A model generated the notes under the pieces. That model worked only from the letters and a program-made list of their open reading frames with translations. It was not told the DNA's origin and made no database searches. Positions 1-6,905 of a stretch of DNA of 8,996 nt are shown piece after piece. The first letter of the stretch is position 1. The number at the start of each line of letters is the position of its first letter. The position numbers and the translations under genes are program-made. This stretch comes from Candidatus Heimdallarchaeota archaeon. Lineage in GTDB: Archaea; Asgardarchaeota; Heimdallarchaeia; Heimdallarchaeales; Kariarchaeaceae. The stretch spans positions 1 through 8,996 of the forward strand of contig JAAFKL010000302.1 in the NCBI GenBank assembly GCA_021399405.1, read 5' to 3'.

Positions 1-424
1 AGGTTAGAGTCTTACTTACTAAAGTTGTAATCACGGAGGTGATGGTTTGATCTAGCAATCACACTAGTGATTCACTTACGATCTTAAAAGCATGTATCAC
101 TGAGTTTGAGTCTAAAATTGACAAATACCATAGCCCACGCTTCACTTTAATCCAGCCAACACACTAACCTTCTCACGTCATAGACTCCAGAAAATCTAAT
201 TGTTGAAAAACCAAGAATCAAAATTAAATAAAAAAAGCCTGTACTGTAAGATACAGACCAGGTTGTTAAATAGTAGATGATACTAATTTCTTGCAAAATT
301 AAACATCGATCGGCGAAACCATATATTTCACAATACTCGATTGGCATGTTGACTCATTTATCTGATAATTAATTGATCGATTCAGTTAGTTATTTTTTAC
401 TGATATTGTCTGAAAATTGAATAT
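1..424. other. Region without a convincing gene
   Basis: No reading frame here looks like a real protein. A 66-codon frame on the minus strand (147-347) has one hydrophobic stretch but no ribosome binding site, no clear TATA box and no recognisable family. The notable content is a pair of short hairpins at 30-72, listed separately. The DNA just after the histone-fold gene (about 380-424) is AT-rich and may carry its transcript end. No tRNA or rRNA signature was found on either strand. Confidence 0.6.
30..72. repeat. Twin hairpins sharing the stem ATCAC/GTGAT
   Basis: ATCAC (30-34), a GGAG loop and GTGAT (39-43) form one hairpin. AATCAC (57-62), an ACTA loop and GTGATT (67-72) form a second with the same core stem and a different four-base loop. 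A further half copy (ATCAC) lies near 94-98. Function is unknown. It could be a protein-binding site, part of a small RNA running off the window edge, or chance. Confidence 0.4.
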
Positions 425-637
425 TTAGACATCTCGAGCTTGGATGGTTTTTCGACCATTGTCTTTGGCTCTTTTAGCTGCGCTTTGAAGAACTTCTTCA
501 ACACGTCCGCTAACTGCACCGACTAGATCAGATCCGATATTATAGTCTCCTTGACCCTTCAAATATTCTCTTACCTTAGATTGTACTACGAGGATTTCTC
601 CTGAGCTCTTTGCTTTCTTTGCTTTCTTTTTTGCCAT
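425..637 (-). CDS. Minimal histone-fold protein, DUF1931 type, with lysine-rich N-terminal tail
   Basis: A 70-residue protein that matches my memory of small archaeal DUF1931 proteins, which adopt a histone-like fold and probably bind DNA. Residues 1-10 hold seven lysines and form a basic tail. Helix 1 runs through roughly 17-28 (VVQSKVREYLKG), a loop covers 29-38, and the long central helix about 39-60. The closing RKTIQARDV (62-70) is the typical histone-fold L2 signature, with the Arg-Thr pair and the Asp that starts helix 3; the chain stops there, as usual for this short family. ATG is the first in-frame start. A weak TATA-like ATTAAA sits about 24 bases upstream and there is no Shine-Dalgarno site, so the mRNA may be leaderless. 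It stands alone: neither neighbour is on the same strand nearby. Family assignment is fairly sure; a chromatin role is inferred. Confidence 0.82.
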   Translation of the reverse strand: MAKKKAKKAKSSGEILVVQSKVREYLKGQGDYNIGSDLVGAVSGRVEEVLQSAAKRAKDNGRKTIQARDV

Positions 638-773
638 TTTAAATCACTTTTTTTGGGTTTAATCATTATTCAATTAATTAATTGCTGAATTATTAATAGA
701 AAGAAAAATTATCTATTAAATTGATTCAGTGTCTTACTTAATCGCGTAAATGATAACGAGAAATGGTAAAATC

Positions 774-797
774 AAATCGGCTTTAAAACCGCGATTT
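774..797. repeat. Stem-loop with one bulge
   Basis: AAATCGG (774-780) pairs with CCGCGATTT (789-797) if one base is bulged, leaving a loop of about eight bases. It lies roughly 140 bases upstream of the histone-fold gene. Function is unknown. Confidence 0.35.
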
Positions 798-885
798 TAA
801 CAGTCTCATTTTGATAAAACATCTTTTTATATTAAAGGGTTGTCGCTTAAGTAAGGCATCCCGACTGATGTTCGGTCTCAAAAAC

Positions 886-899
886 ATAACATATGTTAT
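886..899. repeat. 14-base perfect palindrome ATAACATATGTTAT
   Basis: ATAACAT (886-892) is followed directly by its exact reverse complement ATGTTAT (893-899), flanked by A-rich and T-rich runs. This is the shape of a binding site for a dimeric helix-turn-helix regulator. No gene starts close by, so the target is unclear. In AT-rich DNA a chance palindrome is possible. Confidence 0.4.
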
Positions 900-1046
900 T
901 TTTGCCAGCATTCTAGTGTTATACAATGGTATAACTAATAATAGAAAATTCGTATATATGAGCATCATTGAACCTTTCTACATGAAATAAACGCGAATGA
1001 AAGCCATACGGCACTGAAAAACCCGCTTAATCCACCCCCCACAATA

Positions 1047-1059
1047 TTTATATATTTAA
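1047..1059 (+). promoter_or_regulatory. TATA-like box with no assigned gene
   Basis: TTTATATATTTAA matches the archaeal TATA consensus well and would predict a start near 1075-1080. The next plus-strand gene starts at 1320 and has its own closer box, so this one would give either a long leader of about 240 bases or a separate small RNA. In AT-rich DNA chance is a real alternative. Confidence 0.35.
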
Positions 1060-1270
1060 TCTGCTATCAAATTTTCAAGAGTTCGGCTAGAATTACGATA
1101 TTTCTTATACAAAATAGGCGGAAAAACCTAGGAACATGGTTTAAACCGCGAATAGGATCTAATATTTGGTATTTCCAGCCCTTCTTTGAACAGAATACGA
1201 TTCACGGATATGGCGGTATTTAATTGATCTGTAGACGCAGAGTCCACAAATTATTAATAGTTAGTGGATG

Positions 1271-1282
1271 TATATATTATAA
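1271..1282 (+). promoter_or_regulatory. TATA box of the 339-residue orphan gene
   Basis: TATATATTATAA lies about 45 bases before the TTG at 1320 and predicts transcription from about 1302, just ahead of the Shine-Dalgarno site at 1305-1310. Because this box falls inside the longer open frame beginning at 1224, it argues that the longer start is not used. Confidence 0.5.
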
Positions 1283-1304
1283 GCGATTTTCGTTCTACAG
1301 TGTT

Positions 1305-1310
1305 AAGGAG
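1305..1310 (+). promoter_or_regulatory. Shine-Dalgarno site AAGGAG deciding the TTG start
   Basis: AAGGAG is spaced nine bases from the TTG at 1320. It is the clearest ribosome binding site in the window and the reason for choosing TTG 1320 over TTG 1224 or ATG 1356. Confidence 0.6.
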
Positions 1311-1319
1311 TTAGTAGTT

Positions 1320-2339
1320 TTGAGTCTTAAGCGACATGCATTTCGAAATAAATTAATGGAAATAATTGAGGAGATGGCTCCAATTTTCAAGAATCGAAAA
1401 AAATTCGGAGAAAATGTCCAGGCAAGGTTCCTTACAATAAATGATCTCCAAATCGGCACATTTGATAGTTTTGAAACATATACAGAGGTAATTGCCACAA
1501 TCTCATTGGCAACGGATCTCGGAAGTTGGGATCAGGATCTATTAATCCGCAGTTTTAGTGATGCACAGTTATTCCAAGAAGAGCTTGATAGATTTACAGC
1601 ATTGGAGGACCGATGCTCCAACCTCCCTAATATTAGTCCAACCCCTCTAATAAACATGGATCGTGAAAAATTCAGGATTATCTACGATCTTGGTGATGAA
1701 AATCCCCTCTTTCAGATGAAGGGGAAAGCATTGGAGTTGGATATGAATGTTGGCAGAATGATTGCAGCCTTACAGGGTTCTGTTACGGCAAATTTAAGGC
1801 AAACGGGTTTGAGAGAATTCATGGAACTCATCATTGGCTATATTCCTGTGGCTGATGATGAGAAAGAGAAAATCCAAATGTTATTGGAACCTCATTATCC
1901 GATTATTGACAATACTGACGGTGGATATGAGCCGGTGACTCTATTTGATCCTGAGAAAATCAAGATTCATTTACATGGAAATAATCAGTATGATTTTATT
2001 ATTCCCCTAATTCGCCCTGATGCAAACATAATTGATAGAATGACCGATATTGCGGTCTATTTTACCGAACGTGCTTATGATGAATTTAAACGACAGGGTA
2101 ATGTTGAGCAGACTCAAAAAGATGTGCAGGAGTTTTTTGCTGGGTATAATAATGTACTAGCTCATACTTCTGAGAAAAATCTATCACTGCTTTATCCAAA
2201 TGGAATTACTCTGGATCTACAGATGTTAATCAGTTTCTTTCTCTATGAGATGAAAGAATCAGCTGACCCTTTCACATCACCTGATAGTTTGAGATATCTC
2301 TACTTCTTATTGCTAAATAAACCATTTTTACTCTATTAG
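1320..2339 (+). CDS. Hypothetical protein, 339 residues, unrecognised
   Basis: I do not recognise this protein. The frame is open from 1224, but the chosen start is TTG 1320, which has AAGGAG nine bases upstream and a TATA box 45 bases upstream; ATG 1356 is the next option. The product appears soluble, with no signal peptide or membrane segment. It is mostly acidic-amphipathic helix (for example 'NKLMEIIEEMAPIF' near the start and 'DIAVYFTERAYDEFKRQ' about two thirds along), with a probable short beta-rich stretch around 'EKIKIHLHGNNQYDFIIPLI'. The sequence has one cysteine and no obvious catalytic or nucleotide-binding motif. The C-terminus is rich in Leu, Tyr and Phe and may pack into a helical bundle or bind a partner. 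It converges with the MCP-like gene, 86 bases away, so the two are not co-transcribed. Coding status is secure from length and codon pattern; function is unknown. Confidence 0.75.
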   Translation: MSLKRHAFRNKLMEIIEEMAPIFKNRKKFGENVQARFLTINDLQIGTFDSFETYTEVIATISLATDLGSWDQDLLIRSFSDAQLFQEELDRFTALEDRCSNLPNISPTPLINMDREKFRIIYDLGDENPLFQMKGKALELDMNVGRMIAALQGSVTANLRQTGLREFMELIIGYIPVADDEKEKIQMLLEPHYPIIDNTDGGYEPVTLFDPEKIKIHLHGNNQYDFIIPLIRPDANIIDRMTDIAVYFTERAYDEFKRQGNVEQTQKDVQEFFAGYNNVLAHTSEKNLSLLYPNGITLDLQMLISFFLYEMKESADPFTSPDSLRYLYFLLLNKPFLLY

Positions 2340-2345
2340 ACCTTG

Positions 2346-2415
2346 TTTTACTAATTTAGAAGAAATGTTTTTGAATATCTTTATGTATATTTTATGAATA
2401 TTTTACTAATTTAGA
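2346..2415. repeat. 15-base direct repeat between convergent genes
   Basis: TTTTACTAATTTAGA occurs exactly at 2346-2360 and again at 2401-2415, with starts 55 bases apart. Together the copies span most of the gap between two converging genes. T-rich tracts on both strands suggest a shared termination region. The reason for the exact repeat is unknown. Confidence 0.6.
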
Positions 2416-2425
2416 TAATAATATT

Positions 2426-3496
2426 TTAATTTTTAATACGTTGAAGCTCAGTTCCTATTATATTGATTAGATGCTGTACATTTGCCATATCTTCGGCAAT
2501 AGAAACTAGGTTTTGTTTGACTTGATATAGATCATTGTTCACACTACTGACTGAGATATAGGTATTATCGATATTATTAACAAGTACATTCATTGATTCT
2601 GTAATTGTCTCCAGAGCAGTTCGAGCATCTGTATTAATTGAAGAACGTATTGTTTTCATATCGCTAGTGGTAGTCACTGCATGTTGGGATAATCTACGTA
2701 AATTATCAGATACAACTTCAAATCCAATACCCATCTCACCTGCACGTGCGGCTTCAATACCTGCATTTAATGCTAACATATTGATCTGTTTACCAATAGA
2801 TTTGACAACAGATACAACGTCCGCGGTTGAATTTAGTGATTCATCGAATACAGAGGTAAAACTGTCCACTCCTGTCGAAATACGGTTAGTATAGAATTTG
2901 ATTTCTTGATAATTTGCCGTACTCATTCCTGAGGTATCAATAAGAGATGAGACATTATCAATTACAAATTCTACAGATCTGAACTTCTCCTCAACTAGAA
3001 ATAATGAATTCATCAATTCTATCGCGGTGTCGTCTAGTTTAGATGTGATTTCTGACATATTAGATCTGAATACTTCTAAATTCTGCAAAGATTCATGAGC
3101 ATTTCGTACATAGAGAAATTCGCCTGTATCGGTAAGATCCATATCCTTCAGGCGGTTCATGGTTGAATTTACCATTTCCATCGGATCTTTGTAGCGAATT
3201 TGGAGATAATAAAAACTTAAAGCTAATAGAAAGAGGCTGATATAGAGGGGTACAATGGTTACCCATAAATTATCAGTATCGTTGAAAATTAATGAGACAA
3301 TTATCAATATTAATGCTAATGCGATAGTTATTTCTGTACGATTGGTCCTAAATGTTTCTATAAAACTGAATTCTTCACTTTTAATTTTGGTATCTTCTTC
3401 ATCATCCCAGAAAAATATGAATTCCTCATCTGGGTCACGACCTATCCCAAATAATGTACTGAAAAATCCCTTAATAACGTCTCTAAATCCAGACAT
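2426..3496 (-). CDS. Membrane-anchored MCP-like signalling protein without external sensor domain
   Basis: The 356-residue product has an acidic cytoplasmic N-terminus (about 1-53), two membrane helices (about 55-71 and 78-97) joined by only about six residues, then a HAMP-like start (KDPMEMVN...MDLTDTGE, about 103-126) and a long coiled coil. Residues about 233-270 are the conserved hairpin tip of methyl-accepting chemotaxis proteins, with [18 protein letters not shown] and [15 protein letters not shown]. In known receptors this tip binds CheA and CheW. The arms are about 85-105 residues each, shorter than in long-arm receptors, and no clear methylation sites were identified. With almost nothing outside the membrane, any signal must come from the membrane, the cytosol or a partner. 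No che gene is in the window. It starts at ATG, with a TATA-like box about 25 bases upstream and no Shine-Dalgarno site. Domain call is firm; taxis function is not. Confidence 0.88.
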   Translation of the reverse strand: MSGFRDVIKGFFSTLFGIGRDPDEEFIFFWDDEEDTKIKSEEFSFIETFRTNRTEITIALALILIIVSLIFNDTDNLWVTIVPLYISLFLLALSFYYLQIRYKDPMEMVNSTMNRLKDMDLTDTGEFLYVRNAHESLQNLEVFRSNMSEITSKLDDTAIELMNSLFLVEEKFRSVEFVIDNVSSLIDTSGMSTANYQEIKFYTNRISTGVDSFTSVFDESLNSTADVVSVVKSIGKQINMLALNAGIEAARAGEMGIGFEVVSDNLRRLSQHAVTTTSDMKTIRSSINTDARTALETITESMNVLVNNIDNTYISVSSVNNDLYQVKQNLVSIAEDMANVQHLINIIGTELQRIKN

Positions 3497-3518
3497 CTTA
3501 CAAGGTGAGATAAGTCAG

Positions 3519-3524
3519 TTATAT
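3519..3524 (-). promoter_or_regulatory. TATA-like box of the MCP-like gene
   Basis: Read on the minus strand, GAATATAAC is centred about 25 bases before the ATG at 3496. There is no ribosome binding site between them, which fits a leaderless transcript. The 218-base gap to the divergent 3715 gene carries promoters for both. Confidence 0.4.
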
Positions 3525-3673
3525 TCAAGAAGCTTTCTTCAATAAGGTAAAATATCGATCGTTTGATCAAGAAACCATTGTCAAGTGGTTGTGAATTTCC
3601 AATTGTTAAGAAAGAAATAAAAAATCGAATAAATAAATTGTGAATTCAATCCATCTAACAGCTGTTTATCGTA

Positions 3674-3684
3674 TTATATATTAA
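3674..3684 (+). promoter_or_regulatory. TATA box of the roadblock/longin-like gene
   Basis: TTATATATTAA is centred about 35 bases before the GTG at 3715 and predicts a start near 3706, giving a leader of only about eight bases. This supports GTG 3715 as the start. Confidence 0.5.
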
Positions 3685-3714
3685 GCCAAAATTATTTTCA
3701 ATACTTGTATTTTT

Positions 3715-4299
3715 GTGCGAGAGGGAATTAGAAGCACCTACAAACCGTCAATTCAGTCTTTGTTTATTCTTGACAAAGCAGGTGAACCACTGTTTGCCAG
3801 ATACTATAACATAAAAAGAAAGAAAGATGATTCGGTATTACTTGCAGCGTTTCTCTCGGCAATTGAAATTTTTACGACCCATTCCTTAGAAGGCCAATTG
3901 ACCGATCTTGGATTGGGAGATAAGCGATATTTCTTTGGGCGATCCGATAGTGGTTTCATGTATGTAGCCTCTATGACAAGTGCAGAGGAACTATTCATTG
4001 ATCCATCCAAATCGAAAATCATGCAATTATTTCTACGAAATGCGGCAATTGCATTTGAATTACTTCATTTTATATCCAAAAATAGTGAAGTAAGAATTAA
4101 TTCTCTTGTCAGTAATTTTGGTACGACTATAGATAGTCTAATCCTTGAGGCAACACTCGAAATTATGGAGATCGATGGTTTAGATGAAGAAAGTTATGTT
4201 CCAACTGAATTTGAGATGGGGAAAGGTTTGGATCGAAAAGAGTTTCAATTACTCAAGGAATTGATTCACGTCAAAACAGAAGATTTATTCAAAAATTAA
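3715..4299 (+). CDS. Roadblock/longin-like domain protein
   Basis: A 194-residue soluble protein with no membrane segment. The first 120 residues follow the order of a longin or roadblock fold: a strand pair with a turn (SLFILDKAGEPLFARYY, about 15-31), a long hydrophobic helix (SVLLAAFLSAIEIF, about 40-53), strands around RYFFGRSDSGFMYVASM (71-87) and another helix (about 100-120). In other archaea and eukaryotes these domains sit on or regulate small GTPases and form dimers; a divergent GTPase is encoded at 6906-7493, though not in the same operon. The last 75 residues are helical and acidic and are not recognised. The GTG start is chosen because a good TATA box places transcription about nine bases ahead of it. 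The gene ends seven bases from the converging CofD-like gene. Fold assignment comes from pattern reading only; a GTPase partner role is inferred. Confidence 0.6.
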   Translation: MREGIRSTYKPSIQSLFILDKAGEPLFARYYNIKRKKDDSVLLAAFLSAIEIFTTHSLEGQLTDLGLGDKRYFFGRSDSGFMYVASMTSAEELFIDPSKSKIMQLFLRNAAIAFELLHFISKNSEVRINSLVSNFGTTIDSLILEATLEIMEIDGLDEESYVPTEFEMGKGLDRKEFQLLKELIHVKTEDLFKN

Positions 4300-4300
4300 G

Positions 4301-4308
4301 TTTTTTTT
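4301..4308 (+). terminator. T8 tract ending the roadblock/longin-like gene
   Basis: Eight T residues begin one base after the TAA stop, the usual form of an archaeal intrinsic terminator. The tract overlaps the stop codon of the opposing gene (its TAA reads TTA at 4307-4309 on the plus strand), so termination of the plus-strand gene lies inside the end of the minus-strand gene. Confidence 0.55.
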
Positions 4309-6625
4309 AGTTATTAGAATTTGATTCTTCGCCATTAGCAACCAGATACATTTTATCTTCAACAAGTTTCATCTCTGCTTTGAGTTCATCATTTACAATA
4401 AGTTCGGTTACTAGTCGCTCTACAGTTTCCACATCTTTGTTTAAAGATTCTGCGAGTGCTGATAATTGCACCATTTTTAGTTTTTGTACCTTTCTTGCGA
4501 GTTCGAGTCTCTCAAATTTGCGAAGTGTCTCTTCAGGAATAATAGCACCCGTAGTTTCTGCAATTGCATTGATATCTCCTGATTCCCATGCTTTGAGTAC
4601 TTCTTGAAGAATAGTGTAAACACTTCCGGTAAATCTAAGGAAATTCGCTTTGCGGATTATCTCGCTGGCTTTAGCACTGGAGAAGTTGGTTACAAGTTCA
4701 ATTGCCACCATCCCTGCATCAAAGGTTGTTAGAATATTCCAAATCTGAGCTGCTGGAGGATTATCCCTATCTTGAATATTGAGCAGTTCATTGATAGAAA
4801 CTTTAGTTAATCTTCTCGAATGAATAACCAGTTGTACAATTGATATCTTAGAACGTTCTAATATAGCAGGTTCATCATTGGCAGGCATTGCCATGTTTTT
4901 GGTTATTTCTTTAATAAGCGCCTCTGCAAGAGATCCATCTACTTCGTGCAGCATATTGAAAATTTGGATGAGTCTGCGTCTTCGATCCTCATTGGATTCT
5001 AAAACTGATGAAACCATCTGACGTTGCATAATCTGAAGATATGTATCTCTTCGACCTTTTGCAAGAGATGATATGATCTCTGCTCCTTTTCTGCGTTCGA
5101 CATTCGATTTTGAGTCAACCCAAGATTTCAATACCTCGCCTGCTATTTGGACCTCATTATCAGTATCAAGCTTACTTTGATCAGATAACCACATCAAAGC
5201 GTCGGAATTGTTATCATGAAAAATGAGCTGTATACCACGAGCTACTGTATCAATCCATTCTTCTTCTTCTTCAATCGCAAAAGTATTTTGCGTTTTTTCT
5301 ACTAGATCTTCTTCTAATGATTCTTCATCACTATCTGACTCCTCGATATTTTGCTCAGCAGGTTTTTTCTTTGATTTTTTCGATTTTTTCTCAGGTTTTG
5401 GTTTAACCTCAGTATCTTCGATTTCTTCCTCAGATTCGTCATTCTCTGAAGATTTTTCCTTTATTTTCTCTGAACCGGCTTCTTCTGGAGATTCTAATAA
5501 TTGTGAGATTGTTTTGGTTTTCTTTTCTTTAATATCCTTATCAGTTTTGGATTCAGATGTGCTGTCTTCGAGGTCTTCTTTCTCCTCCGGAACGTCCTCC
5601 ATAGGAATTTTCTTGCTTTTTTGTGATTGTTCAGCTGTTTCAGCTATATTACCTATGCTAAAAACTGAATCTAAAAGTTCTTGTGGATTTTTCTCAAAAT
5701 TCTCATGAAGATCGTTAACTAAAACATGACAACCCAGCTCTCTAAGTTCATCCACTAGATCTTTATTTGATTTATCAATAATTATGTAATCTGTAACGTT
5801 TGCTATTTCCGGGGCAAAATCTTCTAGAGTGGATCCATAATCTAATGCACCAGCGATTTCAGCTTCCTCATTTGATATCTCTCTGTCCTCTTTGAACTGC
5901 CATATCAAAACTATAGGTGAGTCCAGTTTCTTGAGTTGTTTATCGATTTCACTAGCTTTCAATAAAAATGCAAAAGATACAATATCATTAGGTATGATTA
6001 CAACGAGATCACTACCCTGTAAGGCACGATGACTTTTTTCATTTAATTTCATAGTTTTGATATAGTCAAAATTCTCAAGAGTTAGCTTCTTATCATCATA
6101 CTTTCGTTTGCTTTTATCTTTGTGTTCAGGTGGTGATTCACTTAGTAGTTCTGACTTCTCATAATAAAATCGCAAAGGTGCATATTTTTTCTGTTTAAAG
6201 GCCAGTATAGGTGGATTTTGTGTTACTAGCGGGAATAGTGAAATATTTTCCCGTTTAGTTTCGTCAGATAATAATTGATAAGATTGTTCTATATTACCTG
6301 TATTTTGCTGTATTAAATTAATATGATTATTAATTGCTAGATCATGTTCCGAGAGATGAAATCTATCATTTTCTTGTAGTAGTTTTTTCAATGATTCTGG
6401 CAAAGAATAGATTTCAGGTGCAAGCACATTTAGGGTGTCTCGCAATTCATCTCTGTACCAAACTCTAGCACCATTTTCTACAAGGGGGGGGAGATCATAA
6501 TCTAATATGTTTGAACATATAATAGAAAAATTTACGTTATCATGATTTAATATCGGGGACAAAAGATCTAGCGATCCGCTACTTGATCCAATTGTTAATA
6601 CCGATATTTCTTGTGCTTTTGCCAT
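4307..6625 (-). CDS. Degenerate CofD-like domain fused to helical repeats and a PCI-like winged helix
   Basis: The product is about 772 residues. The first 310 follow the CofD (2-phospho-L-lactate transferase, coenzyme F420 pathway) family block by block: a first strand and loop (VLTIGSSSGSLDLL in place of GGTG..KLL), a motif aligning with WFRLGDRDLATH (RFHLSEHDLAINN), PLRFYYEK aligning with the FQ-F- segment, then LQGSDLVVIIPNDI replacing the GPSNP motif, and DYIIIDKSNKDL with LGCHVLVNDL at the end. The phosphate-binding and catalytic motifs are altered, so activity is doubtful; YvcK-type proteins show that this fold can be reused. Residues about 335-455 are a Glu/Lys/Ser-rich disordered linker. 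About 460-710 are HEAT- or armadillo-like helices. The last 60 (VQLSALAESLN...VERLVTELIVND) resemble the PCI winged helix. ATG 6625 is preferred over TTG 6637 because a TATA-like box is about 28 bases upstream of it. Fusion is certain from the frame; the fold calls are by eye. Confidence 0.75.
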   Translation of the reverse strand: MAKAQEISVLTIGSSSGSLDLLSPILNHDNVNFSIICSNILDYDLPPLVENGARVWYRDELRDTLNVLAPEIYSLPESLKKLLQENDRFHLSEHDLAINNHINLIQQNTGNIEQSYQLLSDETKRENISLFPLVTQNPPILAFKQKKYAPLRFYYEKSELLSESPPEHKDKSKRKYDDKKLTLENFDYIKTMKLNEKSHRALQGSDLVVIIPNDIVSFAFLLKASEIDKQLKKLDSPIVLIWQFKEDREISNEEAEIAGALDYGSTLEDFAPEIANVTDYIIIDKSNKDLVDELRELGCHVLVNDLHENFEKNPQELLDSVFSIGNIAETAEQSQKSKKIPMEDVPEEKEDLEDSTSESKTDKDIKEKKTKTISQLLESPEEAGSEKIKEKSSENDESEEEIEDTEVKPKPEKKSKKSKKKPAEQNIEESDSDEESLEEDLVEKTQNTFAIEEEEEWIDTVARGIQLIFHDNNSDALMWLSDQSKLDTDNEVQIAGEVLKSWVDSKSNVERRKGAEIISSLAKGRRDTYLQIMQRQMVSSVLESNEDRRRRLIQIFNMLHEVDGSLAEALIKEITKNMAMPANDEPAILERSKISIVQLVIHSRRLTKVSINELLNIQDRDNPPAAQIWNILTTFDAGMVAIELVTNFSSAKASEIIRKANFLRFTGSVYTILQEVLKAWESGDINAIAETTGAIIPEETLRKFERLELARKVQKLKMVQLSALAESLNKDVETVERLVTELIVNDELKAEMKLVEDKMYLVANGEESNSNN

Positions 6626-6905
6626 AATCCCAACCAATTTGGCATTTACAAATATTGTTTAACCTTAAAATCTACTACGGTTTTCAAATATTTAATAGGT
6701 TCCTATTTGATTCCATCTGAAGTTAGCATTTAATTTAACATTATCAATGTGATATTCCGATATTTGCAGTTGTAATTAACCCAAGTAGAATAAATTGGCA
6801 TTAATCAACAATTAAACTAATTTCTAAGTTACAAATCAACTCAATTCATTATTTTAACCAGTGTTCGCACAATTCCTTAAATATCAAAGAATTATTGCGT
6901 AGCTT
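6626..6905. other. Intergenic region upstream of the CofD-like gene
   Basis: About 280 bases, AT-rich, with no gene. It carries the promoter of the CofD-like gene. A stronger TATA-like run lies further out near 6686-6698. A short inverted repeat, GTAG-CTT-CTAC at about 6899-6909, overlaps the end of the GTPase gene and may help end its transcript. Confidence 0.4.
6650..6657 (-). promoter_or_regulatory. TATA-like box of the CofD-like gene
   Basis: On the minus strand AATATTTG is centred about 28 bases before ATG 6625 and only about 15 bases before TTG 6637. That spacing fits leaderless transcription from the ATG. Confidence 0.35.

Larger units (their letters stand above)
638..1319. other. Gene-free stretch with palindromes and TATA-like boxes
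   Basis: About 680 bases with no convincing gene. A 61-codon minus-strand frame (783-968) lacks a start signal and any family resemblance. The region holds the promoter side of the histone-fold gene (638-665), a stem-loop at 774-797, a 14-base perfect palindrome at 886-899, a TATA-like box at 1047-1059 and the promoter of the next gene (1271-1310). The length and palindromes leave room for a small RNA after the 1047 box, but no known RNA family was recognised. Confidence 0.55.

Noticed and set aside
38..105. C/D box small RNA
   Set aside because: GTGATGG near 39-45 and CTGA near 98-101 resemble C and D boxes, but the C box has the wrong last base and no convincing internal boxes or terminal stem are present.
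147..347. 66-codon minus-strand frame with one hydrophobic segment
   Set aside because: No ribosome binding site, no TATA box at a useful distance and no family resemblance. A single hydrophobic stretch is easily produced by AT-rich DNA.
783..968. 61-codon minus-strand frame
   Set aside because: It overlaps the palindrome region, has no start signals and an unnatural composition.
1224..1319. Longer N-terminus for the orphan protein, starting at TTG 1224
   Set aside because: The extension contains a good TATA box and the Shine-Dalgarno site of the shorter start, and has no ribosome binding site of its own.
5223..5708. 161-codon plus-strand frame rich in serine
   Set aside because: It is the shadow of the acidic Glu/Lys/Ser-rich linker on the opposite strand; its low-complexity Ser/Phe composition is an antisense artefact.
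6484..6490. G7 homopolymer as a phase-variation site in the CofD-like gene
   Set aside because: The tract is within an intact frame coding for a Pro-Pro-Leu. One short run with no sign of an alternative frame is weak evidence.
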